DNA of 5,699 bases from NCBI GenBank assembly GCA_015654715.1, contig JAATGK010000216.1, positions 1 through 5,699 of the forward strand, in the 5' to 3' direction. Made by a program: the position numbers and the translations under genes. The stretch is from Alphaproteobacteria bacterium (GTDB taxonomy: Bacteria; Pseudomonadota; Alphaproteobacteria; Micropepsales; Micropepsaceae). Below, piece after piece: positions 1 through 5,066 of the stretch; the first letter of the stretch is position 1; every line of letters starts with the position of its first letter. The notes under the pieces were generated by a model. That model was not told where the DNA came from. It saw only the letters and a program-made list of their open reading frames with translations, and did no database searches.

Positions 1-51
1 AAAAACTACGCAGCGCCGTGAGCGCTAGCGAGCGGACGCGTAGTGGTTTTT
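1..51. terminator. Probable bidirectional hairpin terminator after recO, cut by the window edge
   Basis: Bases 5-11 (actacgc) and 38-44 (gcgtagt) form a 7-bp stem. The A run at 1-4 and the T run at 47-50 can extend it past a two-base bulge (45-46). The interior (12-37) is itself self-complementary, with cgctagcg at 23-30 and agcgc/gcgct pairing on the minus strand. Read on the minus strand the stem ends in at least five T (5-1); read on the plus strand it is followed by GG and five T (47-51). It could therefore stop transcription from both sides. It lies about 95 bases beyond the recO stop, where an operon terminator is expected. The loop is large and the element is truncated, so the call is moderate. 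Confidence 0.5.
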
Positions 52-98
52 CGGGGAGGGGTCCAGCCGGGAACGTCACGACATACCCCTCCCCGAAA
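49..98. repeat. 14-bp perfect inverted repeat formed by the repeat end and an inverted fragment
   Basis: Bases 49-62 (tttcggggaggggt) and 85-98 (acccctccccgaaa) are exact reverse complements separated by 22 bases. The 85-98 arm belongs to the 65-bp repeat described at 76-140. The 49-62 arm is a 14-base match to the same part of that repeat in the opposite orientation; after it the similarity stops. The pair would form a strong hairpin in the recO mRNA tail. It resembles the tail-to-tail pairing of REP-type units, though whether it arose that way is inference. No T run follows it directly, so it is not itself a canonical intrinsic terminator. Confidence 0.7.
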
Positions 99-140
99 TT
101 TGCTAAGGCAAATTTCGACCCTCCCTCAAGTGGAGGGTTA
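76..140 (-). repeat. 65-bp palindromic repeat, copy 1, directly after recO
   Basis: This segment matches 5002-5066 at 61 of 65 positions without gaps. The differences are three bases in a hairpin loop (105-107) and one at 131. It holds two hairpins: a 10-bp stem of cgaaatttgc (94-103) with gcaaatttcg (108-117) around a 4-base loop, and a 7-bp stem of accctcc (118-124) with ggagggt (132-138). In transcription order it begins five bases after the recO stop and ends at the GTGA-like tail. It has the look of a dispersed REP-like intergenic element that folds in RNA. It contains no transposase and no convincing gene. Two copies in under 6 kb suggest many in the genome, which cannot be seen here. 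Confidence 0.85.
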
Positions 141-145
141 GAGGT

Positions 146-886
146 TTACTTCGATTCGCCTTCTTCATGTGTTGCCAGAGAGTCGAGGCGCAAGCGCGCG
201 GGCGGCATAGGTTTTCCGTGCGGCTTCAGAACTCGCTCGAAGAGGAAATGACCGGTCAGGGCGAGCCCGGCGGAGATGTCAGCGGCGTTCACTTCATGTT
301 GGCTCCCAAGCAGAAATTGCGGCAGCGGGAACAGCCGCGCGGCATATGGCGCCCCCGCGGCGGACGACACCGCCCGGCCGGAGCGGGGCGAAACATACAT
401 CAGGTCGGAGGTCGCGCCGGTGGCGGCGCACTCCGTGAGATCAAGCCCGAAGCCGAGCGCCTCCAACAGCCCCGCCTCCCAGCGGACGTAAACAGCTCCC
501 CAATGGGCAAGCCCATCCGCCAGCATGGCATCGAGCAGGATGGTCGAGGCGGCGAACAAGGGCTCGTAAAGCGGCGCTCGCTCCGGCAGCGTGGCGATCG
601 TGACCGCGGTGAAAGCGTTGAGCCCGATCAGCGCCGCGCGACTTTCCATCAGTGCGCCGGCGCGGGCGACGTCGATCTCGCAGGCGAAATTGCCGAGATG
701 CTCCTGGAGCCGGGCGCGCCATTGCAGCCGGACCGTGTTGCCCGGCTGGAGCACCGGCTTCAGCTTGCGCCCGCCGTGGACCAACCCGAGATGGCGGCCA
801 TGGCTGCGGGTCAGGGCCTCAAGAATGGTCCCGCTTTCGCCATGCTGGCGGACCGACAAGACGATGGCGTCGTCATGCCATTCCAT
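146..886 (-). CDS. recO: DNA repair protein RecO
   Basis: RecO acts in the RecFOR pathway: it helps load RecA onto SSB-coated single-stranded DNA at gaps and anneals complementary strands. The 246-residue product has the family length. The N-terminal part (about 1-80) fits the OB-fold domain, opening with MEWHDDAIVLSVRQHGE and the usual Gly-rich GRHLGLVHGG turn near 30-39. The C-terminal part is the helical RecO domain, with YVRWE at 133-137 and a CAATGATSDLMYVSP-type segment from C153. Only this one cysteine remains where some RecO proteins have a four-Cys zinc site, common in alphaproteobacteria. The ATG lies 18 bases after the era stop, with a weak GGTGG Shine-Dalgarno, so it is probably co-transcribed with era. 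It is the last gene of the run; the stop TAA (148-146) is followed by the repeat and terminator. Confidence 0.93.
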   Translation of the reverse strand: MEWHDDAIVLSVRQHGESGTILEALTRSHGRHLGLVHGGRKLKPVLQPGNTVRLQWRARLQEHLGNFACEIDVARAGALMESRAALIGLNAFTAVTIATLPERAPLYEPLFAASTILLDAMLADGLAHWGAVYVRWEAGLLEALGFGLDLTECAATGATSDLMYVSPRSGRAVSSAAGAPYAARLFPLPQFLLGSQHEVNAADISAGLALTGHFLFERVLKPHGKPMPPARLRLDSLATHEEGESK

Positions 887-904
887 GACCGACCACCAAA
901 GCCG

Positions 905-1822
905 TCATTTGTCCTCCGGATACTCCAGGCCCATGTCGCGATAGTGCTCGCGTTTGTCGGCCCAATCCGGCCGCACCTTGACGAACAAAAACAGGTGCAC
1001 GCGGCGACCGAAAATCTGTTCGAGTTCTCGACGAGAAGAGGCGCCGATGTCTTTGATCGTCTGACCTTTTTTGCCAAGCACGATGGCCTTCTGACCGTCG
1101 CGCTGAACATAGATGATCTGGTCGATTTTGACCGAACCGTCCTTGCGGTCCTCCCACTTCTCGGTTTCCACCGCGGTGGCATACGGCAGCTCGTCGTGGA
1201 GACGGAGGTAGATCTTCTCGCGGGTGATTTCCGACGCCAGCAGACGCGACGGGATGTCGGCGGCTTGGTCCGGCGGATAGAGGAACGGGCCTTCCGGCAT
1301 CCGCGCCTCGCACCATGTGGACAGCGCCTCCAAGCCATCGCCCTTGAGCGCCGAGATCATGAAGATTTCTTCGTAAACCCCTGCTGCGTTGAACTTTTCG
1401 GCCAACGGCAGAAGCTGTTCAAACGCCATGGCGTCGATCTTGTTGAGGGCCAATGCGGCTTTGCGGCCAGCGGTCTTCAGCCCCTCGATGATGGCAGCAG
1501 TATCGGTGCTGGCGTGACCGTTCGGATGTTCGCTAACTTCGGCGGCGTCGACCAGATGGATCACCGCATCGGCATCGCCCGCCCCGCTCCAAGCAGCGGC
1601 GACCATCGCTTTGTCGAGGCGGCGTTTGGGCGTGAAGATGCCGGGGGTGTCGACGAACACGATCTGGGTTTCGCCCCGCATGGCGACGCCGCGGACGTTC
1701 ATGCGGGTGGTCTGCACCTTGGGGCTGACGATGGCGACCTTGGAGCCGACCAACGCATTGACCAAAGTGGACTTGCCCGCATTCGGGGCGCCGATAATGG
1801 CGGTGAAACCGCAACGGGTCAT
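905..1822 (-). CDS. era: GTPase Era, 30S ribosome assembly factor
   Basis: Era is an essential GTPase that binds the 3' end of 16S rRNA and assists 30S maturation. The 305 residues match the usual length. The GTPase motifs are all present: G1 GAPNAGKS (11-18), switch I with QTTR (37-40), G3 DTPG (58-61), G4 NKID (127-130) and G5 SALKG (157-161). The C-terminal KH domain carries its RNA-binding loop GKKG at 250-253, followed by the helix with RRELEQIFGRRVHL. No key residue is missing. The ATG overlaps the rnc stop as ATGA (1822-1819), which implies translational coupling. The rnc-era-recO linkage is widespread in Proteobacteria and fits joint handling of rRNA processing and ribosome assembly. 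A long opposite-strand reading frame across this gene is a coding shadow. Confidence 0.97.
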   Translation of the reverse strand: MTRCGFTAIIGAPNAGKSTLVNALVGSKVAIVSPKVQTTRMNVRGVAMRGETQIVFVDTPGIFTPKRRLDKAMVAAAWSGAGDADAVIHLVDAAEVSEHPNGHASTDTAAIIEGLKTAGRKAALALNKIDAMAFEQLLPLAEKFNAAGVYEEIFMISALKGDGLEALSTWCEARMPEGPFLYPPDQAADIPSRLLASEITREKIYLRLHDELPYATAVETEKWEDRKDGSVKIDQIIYVQRDGQKAIVLGKKGQTIKDIGASSRRELEQIFGRRVHLFLFVKVRPDWADKREHYRDMGLEYPEDK

Positions 1823-2562
1823 GCCGTCTTTCCTACAGTAATGAGCATTTTGCGCGCCGCGTCTTGCTCGGCTTCACGCTTCGAGGTGCCGGTGCCGACC
1901 TGAGGGTCTTTGCCGGTCACATCGACCTCGACCGAGAACACGGGGGCGTGGTCGGGGCCTTCGCGTCCGACGACCTTATAGACCGGCGGCGCAGATTTCG
2001 CGCCCCTCGCCTGGGCCCATTCCTGCAACCGGGTCTTGGGATCGCGCATTTCCTCGTTGAGGGCGGCAAAAGCCTCGGTCCAGTAGCGGCGGATGAATAC
2101 CTTGGCGGCTTCGATCCCGCCGTCGAGGTAAAGCGCGGCGATCACCGCTTCGCAGGCCCCCGACACAATGGCCAACTTGCGCCGCCCGCCGCTGCCGGCT
2201 TCCGACTTGGCCAAAATCAAATGGTCGGCAATGCCGGCCTCTTCCGCTGCCACGGCACAGGCTTCCGCCCGCACCAAATGATTGAATTTGAGGGCCAGAT
2301 CGCCCTCATTGTCCTTGGGATAAAGCTCGTGCAGCCGTTCGGCGCAGATCAGGCCGAGCACCCGGTCGCCAAGGAACTCCAGCCGCTCGTTGGAGCCCGG
2401 CCCGCTGGCGCTGGCATGGGTCAGCGACCGCGTCAGCAGATTTTTGTCGGTAAACAGGTGGCCGAGGCGTTCTTCCAGCTCAGTCGATGGCGCGGAAAAG
2501 CCGGTGCCAGCGGATGGCCGACGGCCACTTCCAGAATGTGAAGAGTTGCGTTTTTCGTTCAT
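1819..2562 (-). CDS. rnc: Ribonuclease III, with an unusual Gly at a metal-ligand position
   Basis: RNase III cleaves double-stranded RNA, including pre-rRNA stems and structured mRNAs. The 247-residue protein has an RNase III domain (about 29-170) with signature NERLEFLGD at 58-66, giving active-site E59, E62 and D66, and a second motif SGACEAVIAALYLDGG at 134-149 with E138. A dsRNA-binding domain follows (about 174-243), with KTRLQEWAQARG and GTGTSKREAEQDAA. The residue three before E138 is normally Asp (E. coli D114, a Mg2+ ligand) but is Gly135 here, codon GGG at 2160-2158. The first ~28 residues are a Ser/Gly/Pro-rich extension encoded inside the 3' end of lepB. The ATG at 2562 is chosen because no ATG, GTG or TTG occurs in frame before the catalytic domain. 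There is no clear Shine-Dalgarno, so translation may depend on lepB. Confidence 0.95.
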   Translation of the reverse strand: MNEKRNSSHSGSGRRPSAGTGFSAPSTELEERLGHLFTDKNLLTRSLTHASASGPGSNERLEFLGDRVLGLICAERLHELYPKDNEGDLALKFNHLVRAEACAVAAEEAGIADHLILAKSEAGSGGRRKLAIVSGACEAVIAALYLDGGIEAAKVFIRRYWTEAFAALNEEMRDPKTRLQEWAQARGAKSAPPVYKVVGREGPDHAPVFSVEVDVTGKDPQVGTGTSKREAEQDAARKMLITVGKTA

Positions 2563-3343
2563 CGATCGAGAAAAATTTGAATTCGGCGCGGCCGATCAGG
2601 TTTTCGGCCGGAAGATAGCCGACTACACCGCGGCTGTCGTCCGAATCGTCGCGGTTGTCACCCATCATGAAGTAATGGCCGGCGGGGACCGTGTACACGG
2701 GCGTATTGTCGTTGACGCCATCGGCCTCGCGGTCGAGCACGTAATACGACTTGCCGCCCGGCAAGGTTTCACGATAGCGGGCGATATGCTGGAGGTAGCC
2801 GTTTTCGACCTCGACGTAATCGGAAACGCGGATTTTGGGGATCAGGGCGCCGTTGAGGTAGAGCACCCCGTGCACCACCTGCACCCGGTCGCCGGGCAGC
2901 CCGACGATGCGCTTGATGAAGTCGCGCTCCGGCTCCGACGGCAGAGCGAACACCGCGACGTCACCACGCGCGGGATCATGGGTCCAGACGCGGCCGAAGC
3001 TGGTCAGATAGCGGCCGAACGGCAGCGAATAGCGGCTATAGCCGTAAGCAAACTTCTCGACGAATAAGAAGTCGCCCACCAGCAGCGTGTCCTCCATCGA
3101 GCCCGAGGGGATGTTGTAGGGCTGGAAGAACAAGGTGCGCTCCACCAGCGCGATCAAGAGAGCATAGATCAGGATGCGCAGCAGGTCCTGCCAGGAGTCG
3201 TTGGTGTCGCCCTCAACCTGCGGCGGCGGCAGCGCGGCGGCGGGCGGCGCGGCGTCCACAGGCGGCGGACCGGCCATGACCAGCGGCGTCACCGCCAGAC
3301 CGGCGGCGGCAGGCGTGGTTACGGCGTCAATCGCTTCCGTCAT
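2480..3343 (-). CDS. lepB: Signal peptidase I
   Basis: Signal peptidase I is the inner-membrane serine protease that removes signal peptides from exported proteins. From the ATG at 3343 the product is 287 residues. A Pro/Ala-rich cytoplasmic leader (about 9-43) precedes one membrane segment (about 54-73). The catalytic Ser82 lies in PSGSMEDT and the catalytic Lys144 in RDFIKRIVGLPGD. Box E is the Gly-Asp-Asn-Arg...Ser-Arg motif at 228-238, and the C-terminus carries the FWKWPSAIRW tail typical of alphaproteobacterial forms. The frame stays open upstream to an ATG at 3592, but that stretch overlaps acpS and does not look like LepB; Met23 (3277) is another possible start. No strong Shine-Dalgarno is visible. 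It begins 59 bases after acpS and overlaps rnc by 83 bases. One likely client in the window is the exported protein at 5005-4577. Confidence 0.95.
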   Translation of the reverse strand: MTEAIDAVTTPAAAGLAVTPLVMAGPPPVDAAPPAAALPPPQVEGDTNDSWQDLLRILIYALLIALVERTLFFQPYNIPSGSMEDTLLVGDFLFVEKFAYGYSRYSLPFGRYLTSFGRVWTHDPARGDVAVFALPSEPERDFIKRIVGLPGDRVQVVHGVLYLNGALIPKIRVSDYVEVENGYLQHIARYRETLPGGKSYYVLDREADGVNDNTPVYTVPAGHYFMMGDNRDDSDDSRGVVGYLPAENLIGRAEFKFFSIDERKTQLFTFWKWPSAIRWHRLFRAID

Positions 3344-3402
3344 AGCGGCGCCAGGGAACCGGATGGCGTCCGCCGCGTCAAGTCCGGCGCAGGTCGCAGC
3401 GC

Positions 3403-3807
3403 TCAAGACGGCTCTGGGTTCGCCGAAATGATCACGAACGCCTGGGCGAGCGGGAAATCGTCGGTAATCGTCAGGTCGATCTGTGCCGTCATGCCCGGCG
3501 GGGTGATTTCCTCCAGGCGGCGCAAAGCGCCATTGGTCAGGCGCATGGTCGGCTTGCCGCCCGGCAGATTCACGACCCCCATGTCGCGCCAATAAACGCC
3601 GCGGTTCAGCCCAGTGCCGAGCGCCTTCGAACAGGCCTCTTTGGCGGCAAAACGCTTGGCGTAACTGGCGGCTTTGTTGGTGCGCTTGTCGGATTTGGCA
3701 CGTTCGGCAGCGGTGAAGATGCGGCCGAGAAACCGCTCGCCGTATTTGGCGATCGACTGCTCGACGCGACGGATGTCGATCAGATCGGTGCCGATGCCGA
3801 GGATCAC
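3403..3807 (-). CDS. acpS: Holo-[acyl-carrier-protein] synthase
   Basis: AcpS transfers 4'-phosphopantetheine from coenzyme A to the serine of apo-ACP, activating it for fatty acid synthesis. The 134-residue product is near the usual 120-140. The N-terminal motif [13 protein letters not shown] carries the metal-binding Asp8, and the second signature [14 protein letters not shown] (53-66) carries Glu57 and Lys61. The GTG start at 3807 is chosen because the family motif begins at once (Met-Ile-Leu-Gly-Ile-Gly), it overlaps the pdxJ stop as GTGA, and a GAGG lies seven bases upstream. A longer frame reaching 4014 only adds residues read out of frame from pdxJ. The pdxJ-acpS pairing is common in Proteobacteria and the overlap implies coupled translation. 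Nothing looks degraded. Confidence 0.96.
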   Translation of the reverse strand: MILGIGTDLIDIRRVEQSIAKYGERFLGRIFTAAERAKSDKRTNKAASYAKRFAAKEACSKALGTGLNRGVYWRDMGVVNLPGGKPTMRLTNGALRRLEEITPPGMTAQIDLTITDDFPLAQAFVIISANPEPS

Positions 3808-4544
3808 GCCCTCGCCTCGTCCATCAGTTGGCGCATGCGGCGGATGGAGGCTTCCAGGCCGACGAAGATCGCCTCGCCGATGATGTAGTGGCCGATGTTG
3901 AGTTCCTTGATCTGCGGCAGAACGGCGATGGGCTGGACGTTTTCGTAAGTCAGGCCGTGACCGGCGTGGAGTTCGAGGCCAATCGAAGCGCCATAGACCG
4001 CAGCGTCGGCGCATTTCTGCAAAAGCTGGGCTTGCAAAGCGCCGGTGGCGTTTGAGTAGGCGCCGGTGTGCAATTCCACCACAGGCGCCCCCAGCGCGCG
4101 CGAGGCGTCAAGCTGGCGCTTGTCGGGCTCGATGAACATTGAGACGCGGATGCCGGCATCGACCAGTTCGCGTACGATCGGCTTCAGGCGGTCGAACTGC
4201 CCCGCCGCATCGATGCCGCCTTCGGTGGTGCGCTCCTGGCGATTTTCCGGAACGATGCAGCAGGCGTGCGGCAAATGTTTGAGAGCGATGTCCTTCATCT
4301 CGGGCGTCGCCGCCATTTCGAGATTGAGCGGAATGCGCAGTTCGAGCCGCAAGCTTTCGATGTCGTGATCCGAGATGTGACGGCGGTCTTCGCGCAAATG
4401 CGCGGTGATGCCATCGGCCCCCGCAGCAGCGGCCATCATCGCCGCCCGGAGCGGACTGGGATGTGAGCCGCCGCGCGCCTGCCGCACGGTCGCCACATGA
4501 TCGATATTCACACCAAGACGAAGTTTTTGCATTTTGATCGACAT
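3804..4544 (-). CDS. pdxJ: Pyridoxine 5'-phosphate synthase
   Basis: PdxJ condenses 1-deoxy-D-xylulose 5-phosphate with 3-amino-2-oxopropyl phosphate to give pyridoxine 5'-phosphate, the last ring-forming step of the DXP-dependent vitamin B6 route. The 246 residues match the single-domain TIM-barrel family. It opens with [19 protein letters not shown] (8-26). Likely catalytic residues by motif are His49 in [12 protein letters not shown], Glu76 in LNLEMA and His196 in [21 protein letters not shown] and HTGAYSNA are further family segments. The ATG at 4544 has a modest GTGGA upstream; Met5 (4532) is an alternative with no better site. It begins 32 bases after the unknown gene and overlaps acpS by four bases. 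Presence of this route fits Proteobacteria rather than organisms using PdxS/PdxT. Confidence 0.96.
   Translation of the reverse strand: MSIKMQKLRLGVNIDHVATVRQARGGSHPSPLRAAMMAAAAGADGITAHLREDRRHISDHDIESLRLELRIPLNLEMAATPEMKDIALKHLPHACCIVPENRQERTTEGGIDAAGQFDRLKPIVRELVDAGIRVSMFIEPDKRQLDASRALGAPVVELHTGAYSNATGALQAQLLQKCADAAVYGASIGLELHAGHGLTYENVQPIAVLPQIKELNIGHYIIGEAIFVGLEASIRRMRQLMDEARA
3815..3818 (-). promoter_or_regulatory. Ribosome binding site of acpS
   Basis: On the minus strand GAGG occupies 3818-3815, leaving seven bases before the GTG at 3807. It lies within the last codons of pdxJ. Its spacing supports the GTG start over the upstream ATG at 4014. A second GAGG just downstream is too close to the start to be used. 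Confidence 0.6.
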
Positions 4545-4576
4545 TTTCCACTACTCAAATTGGGGCACCCGCTGTT

Positions 4577-5005
4577 TCACCAGTCCTTGCAGCGGCCACT
4601 TTCAACGCGCCATCCGTCAACCCGGAGACCTCGAAGCGCCTTTGTGGCGTTGTCTGTGTAGTCCTCGTCATATGAGAATGACAACATAAGGCGTTGGCTA
4701 CCCTTTTCGTAACACCCTAAGATATCCGCGGCGTCCGCCGGCCATCCTATCGCTTCCGGCATCAACTTGAAGAAGCGCTTAGTGAACCCCACTCCGCAAC
4801 CGGGCGCCTTGGTGTCAAGGCGACGGGATTCAGTGCCATCGCAATAGGACCTATTTGGGCCTCGCCATCCAGATTTAACCACAACCGATTTTGCTTGAAT
4901 GTATGTCATACCATTTCGAAGCTGCGCTAGACTGGCGGAAGAAGCAGCGGTGGCCACGAACACGCTTCCAAGTACCGCCGCCAAATAGATGCGCCAGAAT
5001 ATCAC
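4577..5005 (-). CDS. Small exported protein of unknown function, started from within the repeat
   Basis: I do not recognise this 142-residue protein. Residues 1-27 look like a cleavable signal peptide: Arg5, a hydrophobic run (about 6-21), then small residues with possible cleavage after SSA (24) or SLA (27). The mature part has four cysteines (55, 70, 98, 139), enough for two disulfides in the periplasm. The segment LRNGMTYIQAKSVVVKSGW (29-47) resembles a Gly-Met...Ala...Gly-Trp pattern seen in small secreted hypothetical proteins; this is resemblance only. A lipobox is absent. The GTG start has GGGGAGGGG six bases upstream, both inside the 65-bp repeat; TTG at codon 8 is a weaker alternative. 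Five 60-base rows counted by hand give about 53% GC, below the GC-rich neighbours. It interrupts the rel-pdxJ interval and may be a later acquisition. It has an open frame without defects and is probably expressed, but this is unproven. Confidence 0.7.
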   Translation of the reverse strand: MIFWRIYLAAVLGSVFVATAASSASLAQLRNGMTYIQAKSVVVKSGWRGPNRSYCDGTESRRLDTKAPGCGVGFTKRFFKLMPEAIGWPADAADILGCYEKGSQRLMLSFSYDEDYTDNATKALRGLRVDGWRVESGRCKDW

Positions 5006-5066
5006 GACATACCCCTCCCCGAAATTTGCTTTCGCAAATTTCGACCCTCCCTCAAGGGGAGGGTTA
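5002..5066 (-). repeat. 65-bp palindromic repeat, copy 2, between rel and the unknown gene
   Basis: It is 61/65 identical to 76-140 and has the same orientation relative to the upstream gene. In transcription order it begins with the TAA stop of rel (5066-5064). Hairpin A pairs 5064-5057 with 5051-5044 (8 bp, loop CTTGA). Hairpin B pairs 5043-5034 with 5029-5020 (10 bp) around loop GAAA, a GNRA tetraloop in RNA. Then come GGGGAGGGG and the GTG start of the next gene. Compared with copy 1 the B stem is unchanged while its loop differs, and hairpin A is one pair longer, as expected if structure is what is conserved. There is no T run, so it is not a standard terminator. It more likely marks a processing or stability site, or a translational control region. 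Confidence 0.85.
5012..5020 (-). promoter_or_regulatory. Shine-Dalgarno of the unknown gene, supplied by the repeat
   Basis: The minus strand reads GGGGAGGGG at 5020-5012, then TATGTC, then GTG at 5005. The GGAGG core (5018-5014) is eight bases from the GTG, an ideal distance. An ATG at 5010 is out of frame and gives only ATG-TCG-TGA. The same nine bases are present in copy 1 (94-86), so the site belongs to the repeat. It could also pair with CCCTCCCC at 5063-5056, which would block it. Confidence 0.55.

Noticed and set aside
167..1903. A 578-codon plus-strand open frame
   Set aside because: It lies opposite recO and era, which have complete family motifs. Its translation is Arg/Gly/Asp-rich with no recognisable domain, as expected of an antisense shadow in high-GC DNA.
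1864..3067. Two 225-codon plus-strand open frames (1864-2541 and 2390-3067)
   Set aside because: They are antisense to rnc and lepB, show no family motif, and overlap genes with full catalytic signatures.
3344..3592. Longer lepB start at 3592
   Set aside because: The extra 83 residues are read out of frame across the conserved 3' half of acpS and do not resemble a signal peptidase. The ATG at 3343 lies just after acpS ends.
3808..4014. Longer acpS start at 4014
   Set aside because: The added part is read out of frame from pdxJ and is Arg/Pro-rich. The GTG at 3807 has a Shine-Dalgarno and begins exactly at the family motif.
4545..4576. A promoter for pdxJ in the short gap after the unknown gene
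   Set aside because: The 32-base gap is too short for a promoter of its own, and I see no convincing -35/-10 pair there.
5002..5066. The repeat as a CRISPR repeat, IS end or Rho-independent terminator
   Set aside because: There are only two distant copies with no spacers, no transposase, no flanking target duplication that I can see, and no T run after the stems.
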